A DNA stretch of 64,000 nucleotides. It comes from an uncultured Dorea sp. (GTDB lineage: Bacteria > Bacillota > Clostridia > Lachnospirales > Lachnospiraceae). The translations under genes and the position numbers were made by a program. How positions within the stretch are numbered: the first letter of the stretch is position 1; every line of letters starts with the position of its first letter. Below the pieces are notes generated by a model. It saw only the letters and a program-made list of their open reading frames with translations, ran no database searches and was not told where the DNA came from. The stretch is from NCBI GenBank assembly GCA_947652615.1, contig CANTDX010000001.1, positions 124,001-188,000 on the forward strand, given 5' to 3'. Below, piece after piece: positions 1 to 7,275 of the stretch.

Positions 1-421
1 TCTTGCGCATGCCGCCCGAGAGTTCAAACGGATACTTATTTTCAAAACCAGATAACCCGCCGGATTCCATAAGCTGTCTTGCTCTTTCATATCGTTCTTT
101 TTTGGGAATGCCTTCCAGTTCAGGCCCCAGCACAATATTATCAATGACCTTTCTCCACGGCAGAAGCGTTTCCGTTTGAGAAATATAACCTATCCGATGC
201 TTTCCCTGCCTGATCGGCTGCCCGTCCAACAACACTTCTCCCTGCGAGGGCATCAGAATTCCGCTCATAATATTGAGCAGTGTCGTCTTCCCACATCCGC
301 TTCCCCCGACAATCGCAGCAAATTCCCCTTTCCTAATGTCCAGATTAACACCATTCAACACCTGCAAGCGGCTGCCATCCACAGCTTCATAGCAGTGAAT
401 TATATGTTTTAAGTGCCTCAT
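1..421 (-). CDS. ABC transporter ATP-binding protein, SsuB/TauB-like (partial, runs off left edge)
   Basis: This is the N-terminal 140 residues of an ABC ATPase of the nitrate/sulfonate/taurine (or thiamine-precursor) type, which energises a small-solute importer from the cytoplasmic face. Visible are Walker A (GGSGCGKTT, about residues 40-48), the Q-loop (GYISQTETLLPW, with the typical LPW of this family) and the start of the signature motif (LSGGM), where the window ends. The ATG at 421 follows a rho-independent terminator by only about 16 bases and no Shine-Dalgarno is visible, so the start is uncertain; the frame stays open upstream through the terminator. The permease and binding protein would lie to the left, outside the window. 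The substrate cannot be named. Confidence 0.8.
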   Translation of the reverse strand, partial: MRHLKHIIHCYEAVDGSRLQVLNGVNLDIRKGEFAAIVGGSGCGKTTLLNIMSGILMPSQGEVLLDGQPIRQGKHRIGYISQTETLLPWRKVIDNIVLGPELEGIPKKERYERARQLMESGGLSGFENKYPFELSGGMRK

Positions 422-437
422 ATATAGATAAATGCAC

Positions 438-465
438 AAAAAAAGATGGCTAAAGATAGCCATCT
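438..465 (-). terminator. rho-independent terminator
   Basis: On the minus strand, GATGGCTA-TCTT-TAGCCATC is followed by a run of seven T. It lies 54 bases past the stop of the DUF3006-like microprotein and probably ends the minus-strand operon that starts at about 4712. It also separates that operon from the ABC ATPase. Confidence 0.85.
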
Positions 466-518
466 AAAACAAACAGGAGCTTCCTCCTTCTCCCTGCAGA
501 AACAGATCATCCAATCAT

Positions 519-698
519 CTACTCTATAACCGAATACTGCAGATATTCATATAACAGTCTTGTTCCTTCCATAATCTCCGGCGGAAGAAGCGCCCGCGCC
601 ACCATCTTAGGTTCCGCATTCTGATCTGCCTCATCTTCTCTGCGAAGCATCGCATAATCACCGTCTATCCTCTCCACGATATAAGTACACGTCAGCAT
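519..698 (-). CDS. DUF3006-like microprotein (59 aa)
   Basis: This is a 59-residue reading frame behind a very strong ribosome site (AAAAGGAGGG, 7 bases before the ATG) and 30 bases after the EamA stop, so it is probably co-transcribed with it. The N-terminus (YIVERIDGDYAMLRRED) has the pattern I associate with DUF3006 proteins, small acidic cytoplasmic proteins of unknown role that begin with an I-x-D/E-R-x-E/D-G-D-Y-A motif. The tail is acidic and ends in LLYEYLQYSVIE. A terminator follows. The family assignment is from memory of the motif and is moderately sure; the gene itself is well supported by its ribosome site and position. Confidence 0.6.
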   Translation of the reverse strand: MLTCTYIVERIDGDYAMLRREDEADQNAEPKMVARALLPPEIMEGTRLLYEYLQYSVIE

Positions 699-728
699 AC
701 TATTTCCCTCCTTTTTGAAACCGCCTCT

Positions 729-1655
729 TCACTGTTCACTTCCGGCCTCATGTCCTTTGCGGTTGATAATAATGATTCCCACACTTACACAGACCAACGC
801 GATCAGGTTCTTCACGGACACCACCTGTTCTCCTAAGAAGACCGCCGACAGCGCGACTCCAAACACCGGGATACTGAACCCGAAGATCGCAACCTTCCCT
901 ACAGAGTTGTATTTCAGCAATTCTGCCCATATACTGAAAGCCACCGTCGACAGCAAGGACATGTACAGAAGCAATAGTGTTGACTTAGCTGTAAATCCCT
1001 GAACATTCCCCCCGGATACCGCACCGATCAGAATCAGCACCGCACCGCCGAACAACAACTGATAAGCCGTGATCGTCACCGGCTTCTCCCGGTCAGAGAT
1101 CATCTTAAGCGTCACGCTGCTGATACCATAGGAGAATGCACACACAAGGACCATCCCCTCTCCGATCAGGGAAAATCCGCTACTCCACGCCCCCGGCTCC
1201 AGGTTGATGATAATGATCCCTGCAAATCCCACCAGGCAGCCCGCAACCTTCTTCCAGGTAAGCTTCTCGGACTTCATCAGGAAATGCGCCGCTATGATCG
1301 AGAAAAAGGCATTCGACGCATTGATGACGGATCCCTTCGCCCCTGTCGTGTGGGCCAGGCCGATATAGAAACACACATACTGGATCGTCGTCTGCAGAAG
1401 CCCTTGTCCAAATACATAGGGAACAGAACTTCTCTTCATCGTGATCACACCCTTCTCCAGTACACATGCCAGTATGAATGTGAACACACCTGCCAGGAAG
1501 AAACGGTAACCCGCGAAGAGGATCTGGCTTCCCGAACCTTCTATCTGAAACAATTCATAACCAATCTTCACACATGGAAACGCGCTGCCCCATAAGGCGC
1601 AGCACATCAATGCCAGGATCGTCCTGGTAACCGTATTCTGATAAAAACGTTCCAT
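729..1655 (-). CDS. EamA/DMT-superfamily transporter
   Basis: This is a 308-residue membrane protein with about ten hydrophobic helices in two halves, the layout of drug/metabolite transporters of the EamA (RhaT/YdcZ) type. The first half opens with ALMCCALWGSAFPCVKIGYE, the usual WG-x-x-F-x-x-K signature, and the second half repeats the fold after about residue 160. The length matches the family (290-310). Its ATG overlaps the last base of the cyclophilin stop (TAATG), with AAGGAA just upstream, so translation is probably coupled. The substrate cannot be deduced from sequence; family members export amino acids, purines or other metabolites. Confidence 0.9.
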   Translation of the reverse strand: MERFYQNTVTRTILALMCCALWGSAFPCVKIGYELFQIEGSGSQILFAGYRFFLAGVFTFILACVLEKGVITMKRSSVPYVFGQGLLQTTIQYVCFYIGLAHTTGAKGSVINASNAFFSIIAAHFLMKSEKLTWKKVAGCLVGFAGIIIINLEPGAWSSGFSLIGEGMVLVCAFSYGISSVTLKMISDREKPVTITAYQLLFGGAVLILIGAVSGGNVQGFTAKSTLLLLYMSLLSTVAFSIWAELLKYNSVGKVAIFGFSIPVFGVALSAVFLGEQVVSVKNLIALVCVSVGIIIINRKGHEAGSEQ

Positions 1656-2173
1656 TATTCCTTCTCCGGTTCCGGATAATCCACGCCCTGCGTATCAACC
1701 GTAACCTTCTTCATCTTCTGTTCTTTAAGCGGTCTGTCATTGTAGTCGGTATCCGTCTCCGCGATCTTATTCACAATGTCCATGCCCTCGGTCACCTTGC
1801 CGAACGCCGCATATGCTCCGTCCAGATGCGGAGAGTTCTTGTGCATGATGAAGAACTGTGATCCTGCTGAATCCGGATGCATCGCCCTCGCCATAGACAG
1901 TACGCCCTCCGTGTGCTTCAGATCATTCTCTACACCGTTCTGGCTGAATTCACCCTTGATGTTGTAGCCCGGGCCGCCCATCCCTGTCCCGTCCGGGCAT
2001 CCGCCCTGGATCATAAAACCGCTGATCACACGATGGAAGATCAGTCTGTCATAGTACCCCTTCTTCACCAGTGAGATAAAATTGTTCACCGTATTCGGTG
2101 CGATCTCGGGATACAACTCTGCCTTCATAATGTCCCCGTTCTCCATTTCAAATGTTACAATTGGATTTGCCAT
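1655..2173 (-). CDS. peptidyl-prolyl cis-trans isomerase, cyclophilin type
   Basis: This 172-residue cytoplasmic cyclophilin has no signal peptide. It shows the family's core motifs: FHRVISGFMIQGGCPDGTGMGGPGY (active-site Arg, Phe and Gln), SAGSQFFIM and LDGAYAAFGKV. It catalyses proline isomerisation during protein folding. The length is typical of small bacterial PpiB proteins. Its start overlaps the 3' end of the upstream papain-like gene by 19 bases, and it is coupled to the EamA gene downstream, so it sits mid-operon. Confidence 0.95.
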   Translation of the reverse strand: MANPIVTFEMENGDIMKAELYPEIAPNTVNNFISLVKKGYYDRLIFHRVISGFMIQGGCPDGTGMGGPGYNIKGEFSQNGVENDLKHTEGVLSMARAMHPDSAGSQFFIMHKNSPHLDGAYAAFGKVTEGMDIVNKIAETDTDYNDRPLKEQKMKKVTVDTQGVDYPEPEKE

Positions 2174-2874
2174 ACTTCATTTCCTCTTTTCCCTGTTATT
2201 ACGCTATCTATTGTAGCGGATAACCGGCCGTTCGTAAAGCTATTTTTATACAGAATGATACCGCCTCTCTCCTCATATCCCGTATCCCATAATTCTTCCA
2301 GATGAAGCCGTACTTTCTCTCCATAAGTGGCTGCTATGATCCACATCCCCTGCTCAGTCTCTTCATATCCTACCACCAGGAACCAGTGCCAGATGAAATC
2401 CTTATATTTCTCGGTCATCTTATGCCGGAGCATCAGGTAAGGAACCGGAAGCCCTGCATCAATCTGCCCCCTGATCTTCTCTGCAGCTTCTCCATATGAA
2501 TGCCCGCCCGAGAACCCTTCCATACGGATCCCAGCATCCCGGATCGGCATCTCCTTTACTCTTGCCTCATCACAGACATCCCGAAGATATTTCCCGAATC
2601 CTTCTATATACCACTCAAGCTTCCTTACTCCGTTAACTCTCGGCCGGATATATGGTTTCATAATCTGACTGAACTTCTTATAGTCCTCTTTGTTAAGCTT
2701 GTCAATATCGTAAGGGTATAAGAATTCCATCTCCATATGCTTTGCGAAATATATACAACTATCGCACGCAGTTGCAGCCGCACAGCCTCCGATATGCATG
2801 ACAATATTCGTAAACCAGTCCTGATTGCCCCCAAATGCATCATCTATTGTAAAATAATCCAGTAATCTTTCCAT
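2155..2874 (-). CDS. papain-like/C39-like fold protein of unknown function
   Basis: This is a 239-residue soluble protein with no signal peptide. It has a Cys in an N-terminal helix context (HIGGCAAATACDSCIYFAKH, about residues 28-47) and a late HWFLVVGYEE segment (about 163-172), the Cys...His order seen in peptidase C39/BtrH-like papain folds. I do not recognise a characterised family, and peptidase activity is an inference. It could equally be an acyl-transfer or inactive member of the fold. It follows the AAA ATPase after 30 bases and overlaps the cyclophilin, so it belongs to the same minus-strand transcription unit. Ribosome site GGGGAG lies about 11 bases upstream. Confidence 0.6.
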   Translation of the reverse strand: MERLLDYFTIDDAFGGNQDWFTNIVMHIGGCAAATACDSCIYFAKHMEMEFLYPYDIDKLNKEDYKKFSQIMKPYIRPRVNGVRKLEWYIEGFGKYLRDVCDEARVKEMPIRDAGIRMEGFSGGHSYGEAAEKIRGQIDAGLPVPYLMLRHKMTEKYKDFIWHWFLVVGYEETEQGMWIIAATYGEKVRLHLEELWDTGYEERGGIILYKNSFTNGRLSATIDSVITGKRGNEVWQIQL

Positions 2875-2904
2875 TTGTCTGTGTTCTCCCCATTCTCGCT
2901 TCTA

Positions 2905-3621
2905 TTACTCATTCAACAATCTATGCAGTAAAACACTCCGATTGTTAATAAACAGTTCTGTCACGATGTAGCTGTCCGTTTCTTCGTATTCACATAAATG
3001 AACTTCTCCATCGTCAAAGCTATAGATATCCGCTCCCGGCATCCCAAGCAGGATCGGTGAATGTGTTACAATGATAAACTGCGCCCCCTCCTTCGCACAC
3101 TTATATATATCCATTAACAGCGTCAACTGTCTCTGCGGCGATAACGCCGCCTCCGGCTCATCAAATATATAGATACCGTCTGCACGCATATAATTCTGTG
3201 CGATTGCCAGAAAACTTTCACCATGGGATTTCTCGTGGTATTCCTGCGAAGGATGCAGGATATCCACATACTCCCGCTCCTTCGTCGCCACATTGTAGAA
3301 ACTCTCCGCCCTCAGAAAATATCCGAATCTCGGTCTGCGGACTCCTTTTACAACTGTAATAGCGTCACATAATTCAGAATGAGAATCATACGTTGAAAAA
3401 GAATAATTCTTGGTTCCGCCCTCTGGATTAAAACCATATGCAACGGCGATCGCTTCTAACAGCGTTGATTTCCCGCTTCCATTTTCTCCCACAAAGAATG
3501 TTATAGGCCTATCGAAGTCTAATGTATGCACATCCTTGATCGCAGCGATCTCCCTCAGATAGCTGTCCGCATTGATCTTAGTCCAGTCGATCATTAATCC
3601 TTGAATGAATTGATTCTTCAC
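2905..3621 (-). CDS. AAA family ATPase (ABC-like, COG3910 type)
   Basis: This is a compact 238-residue ATPase with an ABC-class fold. It has Walker A (VGENGSGKST), a signature-like segment (SHGESFLAI), Walker B with catalytic Glu (GIYIFDEPEAALSP) and a switch His (THSPILLG). The family lacks a membrane partner and is usually of unknown role, resembling RecF/SMC heads without a coiled coil. I place the start at the GTG at 3621, which overlaps the upstream stop as GTGA and has AAGGA 5 bases before it; the longer ATG-initiated frame from 3648 would overlap the preceding gene by 31 bases. It lies directly after the 146-aa and DUF3990 genes and may work with them. Confidence 0.8.
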   Translation of the reverse strand: MKNQFIQGLMIDWTKINADSYLREIAAIKDVHTLDFDRPITFFVGENGSGKSTLLEAIAVAYGFNPEGGTKNYSFSTYDSHSELCDAITVVKGVRRPRFGYFLRAESFYNVATKEREYVDILHPSQEYHEKSHGESFLAIAQNYMRADGIYIFDEPEAALSPQRQLTLLMDIYKCAKEGAQFIIVTHSPILLGMPGADIYSFDDGEVHLCEYEETDSYIVTELFINNRSVLLHRLLNE

Positions 3622-4058
3622 ATTATTCCTTCTTTCCTTCGTTCGCATTCACTTTTATACAGATCTTTCAGGTCTTCAATCGCCTGCTCATAGGACAGCA
3701 CATGAAGCCCCAGGAACATCTGGCGCAAAGTACCCACCGGCGCCTGCATCAGCATCTCCTTTGGCGTCTCTTCCGGGTAAGTCAGGCTCCAGACCTTGAA
3801 CAAATATCCCGCCCAGTACATAAAATCATCACTCAGGATCTCACCTTGTTCCACCGCCGCTTCATCCTCAAATACCGCCATAATATAGGTCTCACCGATC
3901 CAGAGATCTGTATAAGGGCTATGATACAGATGCTCTCCAACCTGAGAATACATTAATTTTTCAATAAATGATTGTGAATCATAACCTCTTTGATTGGCAA
4001 GCACGAATAGTTTCCCCGACATATTACAATATCCATAATTCATATGATTAAATTCCAT
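3618..4058 (-). CDS. hypothetical protein (146 aa) coupled to DUF3990 gene
   Basis: This is a 146-residue soluble, acidic protein that I do not recognise. It has no signal peptide or membrane segment and is predicted largely helical in the second half (EMLMQAPVGTLRQMFLGLHV). It begins 3 bases after the DUF3990 stop and ends in a GTGA overlap with the AAA ATPase, so the three are translationally linked. The position next to an ADP-ribosyltransferase-like protein makes an antitoxin/immunity or accessory role conceivable, but nothing in the sequence proves it. Confidence 0.7.
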   Translation of the reverse strand: MEFNHMNYGYCNMSGKLFVLANQRGYDSQSFIEKLMYSQVGEHLYHSPYTDLWIGETYIMAVFEDEAAVEQGEILSDDFMYWAGYLFKVWSLTYPEETPKEMLMQAPVGTLRQMFLGLHVLSYEQAIEDLKDLYKSECERRKEGIM

Positions 4059-4061
4059 AAC

Positions 4062-4712
4062 TTAATTCCATTCCTCCATAATCTCGTCAAAGAACCTAAC
4101 ACTCTCTGCCCTGCGGTATCTTCTCTGCAATTCTCCAATCAATCCCGACATTTGAAACGATCTGTTATTACTCTGTGCCAGAACTGCTTTTCTCTCTTTA
4201 TCATCCATCTGACGTTCCGAGACAATCCGAAGATGCTCTGTTGAACATGCTGTCTGACTTTTCAAAACGTACTGATTTCCCAATTTCACCCGTGACAAAC
4301 CATCAATCAATGCTTTATCGCAAAGAGTTCCGTCATAAAATCGTTCTAATAATTGAAACATTTTATCATTTGCAATCAAACCAATAATAACATCATACCC
4401 CTGGTGATAAGAATTATATCTATCACATAATTGCTTATAATCTGTATACCATTCCGGCTTACGGTTATACGCAATAAATAGAGCCCAGTCCAATTGCTCG
4501 TCATAGGTATCCCCGAATTTTTTTATCTTCAAGCCGTCCGCTTCAAACTCCATCTCGTAGAATCTATGTGTTTCCCAGCCGGCTATAAGACCCTTGGGCT
4601 GTTCCGGTCTGTCCCCCATGTAGAAACCTGTGCCAAAATCACATATAGCGCGGCTTAGGCCAGGCTTGATCTGCCCCTTGATTCCGCTTTTAGAGCCATG
4701 ATACAGCTTCAT
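4062..4712 (-). CDS. DUF3990 domain protein (ADP-ribosyltransferase-like fold)
   Basis: This 216-residue protein opens with LYHGSKSGI and DFGTGFYMGD, the H-G-S ... D-F-G-x-G-F-Y pattern of DUF3990. From memory this domain belongs to the ADP-ribosyltransferase superfamily, and it is often found next to small partner proteins. I chose the ATG at 4712 because AGAAGGAG lies 8 bases upstream and the LYHGS motif follows immediately; the longer frame from 4793 adds 27 non-conserved residues. It heads the minus-strand cassette with the 146-aa protein and the AAA ATPase. Enzymatic activity and target are unknown. Confidence 0.75.
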   Translation of the reverse strand: MKLYHGSKSGIKGQIKPGLSRAICDFGTGFYMGDRPEQPKGLIAGWETHRFYEMEFEADGLKIKKFGDTYDEQLDWALFIAYNRKPEWYTDYKQLCDRYNSYHQGYDVIIGLIANDKMFQLLERFYDGTLCDKALIDGLSRVKLGNQYVLKSQTACSTEHLRIVSERQMDDKERKAVLAQSNNRSFQMSGLIGELQRRYRRAESVRFFDEIMEEWN

Positions 4713-4807
4713 ATCCCTACTCCTTCTTTTTCTGCATATATTTTCTCTGTTTACTTTCCATTTTATAAGGCTGCTAGGATAAGTGCAAGCCATATTTTTG
4801 TAATTAA

Positions 4808-4963
4808 TTCATCTTAATCGTCTTAACCCATTCACATTCTGATTATGCAGAAAATGCAACCAAAATATCGAATATATTAGGCATTCCTATCGGAATGAAT
4901 GAGAATGATTGTAGCCCGCATCATATCTTTACCGGGACATACAGATGGTTCCATAGGCATTAA
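4808..4963 (+). pseudogene. remnant of MBL-fold metallo-hydrolase
   Basis: A 51-codon open stretch with no start reads LIVLTHSHSDYAENATKI and then LGIPIGMNEND before a stop. The T-H-x-H-x-D motif and the following L-G-x-P-I-G-M stretch are the metal-binding segment of metallo-beta-lactamase-fold hydrolases, here with the usual D-H changed to D-Y. The N-terminal strands and all later metal ligands are missing, so this is a decayed piece rather than a gene. Confidence 0.5.
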
Positions 4964-5011
4964 TGCGGACGATAAACATTTGATTGTCTTGTGCCATAAT
5001 TTCTCCTCCTA

Positions 5012-5046
5012 CAAAAATACCACCGGTCAAAAACGACTGGTGGTAT
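5012..5046 (-). terminator. rho-independent terminator after the amidase remnant
   Basis: On the minus strand a 12-bp stem (ATACCACCAGTC / GACCGGTGGTAT, one G-U type mismatch) is followed by TTTTTG. It sits 15 bases beyond the stop of the amidase remnant and is a survivor of the original gene's 3' end. Confidence 0.75.
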
Positions 5047-5060
5047 TCCATGATACTTTT

Positions 5061-5360
5061 TCACTTATTTCCCAGTAGATTGACTCCCTTGGCGAGCGTG
5101 CCTACTCTCGCATCTCTTGTTAACCATTTCTGGTGTGTAGCGACACGAATTTTCCACCTCAAAGAAGTCTTTCTATGGTATACCAATTCCTTACCTGCTT
5201 TCTTCTGGGCATCCGGCATCGTCCGCTCCACATCATAATCGCCTTCAAAACAGATCCCTATAGAATCCAAATTCCCGCCTGATGGCAGGACAATACATCT
5301 GGTGATCTTCCTCACTGACAGCGAATTTCTAAATTGTAAACTCGATTTCTGGATGTTCAT
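5061..5360 (-). pseudogene. N-acetylmuramoyl-L-alanine amidase remnant (internal deletion)
   Basis: A 99-codon frame keeps a strong ribosome site (AAGGAGT) and the N-terminus of a phage-type amidase (MNIQKSSLQFRN), then jumps directly to the late catalytic-domain piece SIGICFEGDYDVERTMPD. The central amidase core with its zinc-binding His residues is absent, and the C-terminus is not a recognisable binding domain. I read this as a deleted endolysin or amidase gene, probably a prophage relic, and not a working enzyme. The terminator downstream is intact. Confidence 0.6.
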
Positions 5361-5441
5361 ATTCTACTCCTTCCTGCCGGCTCTTGTGCCGGCGCAAAAA
5401 AAGAAAGCCCGTTCAAATTCTCGGACTCTCCAAATTTTACA

Positions 5442-5470
5442 TTGCAATCTTATTCCATTTACTTTATAAT
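5442..5470 (+). promoter_or_regulatory. sigma-A promoter of the antisense (antitoxin) RNA
   Basis: TTGCAA at 5442-5447 and TATAAT at 5465-5470 are separated by exactly 17 bases. The predicted start is near 5477, pointing into the 3' part of the toxin gene on the opposite strand. Confidence 0.8.
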
Positions 5471-5476
5471 ACAGAT

Positions 5477-5575
5477 AGGAAGAGATAACCGCCCACAAAG
5501 TGGTTAGCCTCCCGTGCAGACTATAAGCCTACCTGAACCGGCCAAGATTACAAGGTAGGCTTATTATTTTCGCTT
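5477..5575 (+). ncRNA. antisense RNA antitoxin of type I TA module
   Basis: Inferred RNA of about 100 bases, running from the TTGCAA/TATAAT promoter to the 12-bp hairpin at 5523-5564, which is followed on this strand by TTATTTT. It contains no reading frame of note. It converges on and overlaps the 3' end of the holin-like toxin message, the arrangement known for txpA/RatA- and bsrG/SR4-type type I systems. The RNA itself is inferred from the promoter, the terminator and the context. Confidence 0.65.
5523..5570. terminator. shared hairpin between toxin mRNA and antisense RNA
   Basis: A perfect 12-bp stem (ATAAGCCTACCT / AGGTAGGCTTAT) with an 18-base loop is followed by a T-rich run on the plus strand. 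The left arm of the stem is in the toxin 3' UTR and the right arm overlaps the toxin stop codon, so the same structure occurs in both RNAs. Confidence 0.75.
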
Positions 5576-5662
5576 GTTGTTCCTACTATCTATGTAGGCA
5601 AGCAATGCGACGAGAAACGTTCCGAAAAGAATTAACAGTGTTAATACTTCGTATGTACTCAT
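5564..5662 (-). CDS. putative holin-like toxin of a type I toxin-antitoxin system (32 aa)
   Basis: This 32-residue peptide has a short N-terminus (MSTYEVL), one hydrophobic helix (TLLILFGTFLVALLAYI) and a charged tail (DSRNNKRK). This matches the small membrane toxins annotated as putative holin-like toxins (Hol_Tox/TxpA type), which depolarise the membrane when overproduced. The ribosome site GGAGGTG lies about 9 bases before the ATG. A long leader of about 115 bases separates it from its own promoter. It overlaps a convergent antisense RNA, which supports the type I assignment. Confidence 0.75.
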   Translation of the reverse strand: MSTYEVLTLLILFGTFLVALLAYIDSRNNKRK

Positions 5663-5782
5663 TCACATCACCTCCCCCTTTCGTATTTCCCATGATGGGA
5701 TAACGCCGAGTGGCGCAACAGCGATTGCCGTTTTGGAAAGGAGGGAGGCTGTCCACCTTGTAACACGATTATCTCTCTATCT

Positions 5783-5811
5783 ATATTATCATTCCGCCGT
5801 TCTTCTGGCAA
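5783..5811 (-). promoter_or_regulatory. sigma-A promoter of the holin-like toxin
   Basis: On the minus strand, TTGCCA (5806-5811) and TAATAT (5783-5788) are separated by 17 bases. The transcript would start near 5776 and carry a leader of about 115 bases. The rest of the 5663-6051 gap holds no other feature I can support apart from the XRE promoter. Confidence 0.7.
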
Positions 5812-5989
5812 TCTTTATTTTTTCCCCGGCAAACTACCATCCTTATCATCATAATACTGATAGTTGGAAGATGTCTTGTTATGTCTTATTTTATCTGATA
5901 AAATAACAATGATGGGGATCGGCTCTATAGAAAACCTATTTTATTAACCGCCAGTTAATCTTCCATGCCGAAAAAATACAACGCTTCAA

Positions 5990-6018
5990 TTGTCCTCCCC
6001 CGCCGCCTCTGTTATAAT
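5990..6018 (+). promoter_or_regulatory. sigma-A promoter of the XRE regulator
   Basis: TTGTCC at 5990-5995 and TATAAT at 6013-6018 are separated by 17 bases. The start codon follows 33 bases after the -10 box, with AAGGAGGA in between. Confidence 0.6.
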
Positions 6019-6051
6019 TTCAGTAACATCTAATCTAAGGAGGACGCAGCA

Positions 6052-7107
6052 ATGAAGATCAATGAAATCATCCGGCAAAAACGTTTAGAAAAAGGCTACA
6101 CCCAGGAGCAGATGGCTTCCTTCCTGGGCGTCTCCGCCCCGGCAGTCAACAAATGGGAGAAGGCCATCTCCTACCCTGATATCACCCTGCTTCCCGCACT
6201 GGCAAGACTCCTCGGCACGGATCTGAATACATTACTCTCTTTTCAGGACGACCTGACAAGAGAAGAAATCGGAATATTTATAAATGAATTGGTTTCTATA
6301 GCCGACACCGAGGGGATAGACACAGCATTTCACATGGCGCTGGATAAGCTTCACGAATATCCTTCCTGCGATGCTCTGCTATTGAACACTGCACTGACTC
6401 TCGAAGGCTTGATTGCCATGTCCAAAGACAATGTTCAGAACTGCCAATATGCAGCCGATATTGAAGAGATGTACACACGGGCTTCCAAGAGCTGTGACCC
6501 CGCGGTGAGCAACCATGCCAAAGCCATGTTGATCTCAAAACACAGAAACAGAAAAGAATTCGATGCAGCCAGAAAATTATTAAATGAGCTTCCTGACACG
6601 GCACTCTATAACAAGAAACAATTAGAAGCCTCCCTATGCCAGGAAGAGGGGGACTTAGAGCATGCCGCGCAGATCATTGAAGGGAAGATTCTGTCAGAAA
6701 TCAGCGGGGTACAATCAGCGCTGTTCACACTGGCGGAGATTGCTGTCAAAGAGGATTGTCTGTCCGAAGCCGAACAGCTAACGGAAATCGCCAAAGAAAC
6801 CGCACGATTATTCGATCTGTGGGACTGTAATTCGTATATTGCAGATTTTCAGCTTGCCGTCGCACGCCAGGATCCCGACAAAGGTCTTAGTGCCCTTAAG
6901 AATATGCTGCCGGCTCTTTGCCAGGAGTGGAAGCCGAATTGCTCACCATTATACCGTCATCTTTCCATGAAAGAGACAAACATGGGAACAAGGATGCTGC
7001 CCGGAATACTGAATGAACTAGAAGACACGGAAAACCACGAATATGATTTCCTTAGAAAAGGCGGAGAACTACAAGAAATATTAGACAACTATCATTTTGC
7101 TGTATAG
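6052..7107 (+). CDS. XRE-family regulator with helical-repeat C-terminal domain
   Basis: This is a 351-residue cytoplasmic regulator. Residues 1-60 form a Cro/C1-type helix-turn-helix (RQKRLEKGYTQEQMASFLGV, then VNKWEKAISYPDITLLPALA). The remaining 290 residues are helical with paired-helix repeats resembling TPR units (DAARKLLNELPDTALYNKKQ; EGDLEHAAQIIEGK), the layout of peptide-responsive or stress-responsive XRE regulators. The start ATG has AAGGAGGA 7 bases upstream and a good promoter. It is monocistronic. The effector and target are unknown. Confidence 0.85.
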   Translation: MKINEIIRQKRLEKGYTQEQMASFLGVSAPAVNKWEKAISYPDITLLPALARLLGTDLNTLLSFQDDLTREEIGIFINELVSIADTEGIDTAFHMALDKLHEYPSCDALLLNTALTLEGLIAMSKDNVQNCQYAADIEEMYTRASKSCDPAVSNHAKAMLISKHRNRKEFDAARKLLNELPDTALYNKKQLEASLCQEEGDLEHAAQIIEGKILSEISGVQSALFTLAEIAVKEDCLSEAEQLTEIAKETARLFDLWDCNSYIADFQLAVARQDPDKGLSALKNMLPALCQEWKPNCSPLYRHLSMKETNMGTRMLPGILNELEDTENHEYDFLRKGGELQEILDNYHFAV

Positions 7108-7169
7108 ATGAGTTATACCAACGCTTTTTCGTCGCACCGATAAGCCAAAGTATAGCCAAAAACCTCGCG

Positions 7170-7243
7170 GGAATAAACTACCATATGATAACGGAAAATC
7201 CAAACTTCCTGATTTAATTCGTCATCATATGGCGATTTATTCC
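7170..7243. repeat. long imperfect inverted repeat between convergent genes
   Basis: Arms at 7170-7189 and 7224-7243 are inverted copies over 20 bases with three mismatches, with a 34-base spacer. It lies between the XRE gene and the GH127 pseudogene, which converge. No strong U tract follows on either strand, so it may be a weak bidirectional terminator or the relic of a small mobile element. Confidence 0.5.
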
Positions 7244-7275
7244 TTTAAGCAGATAACAGACTCAGAGCTTCATTT

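Noticed and set aside
4929-4997. 22-codon minus-strand frame with a good AGGAGGAG ribosome site
   Set aside because: The peptide is unrecognised, overlaps the metallo-hydrolase remnant antisense, and lies in a decayed region; probably the truncated start of a lost gene.
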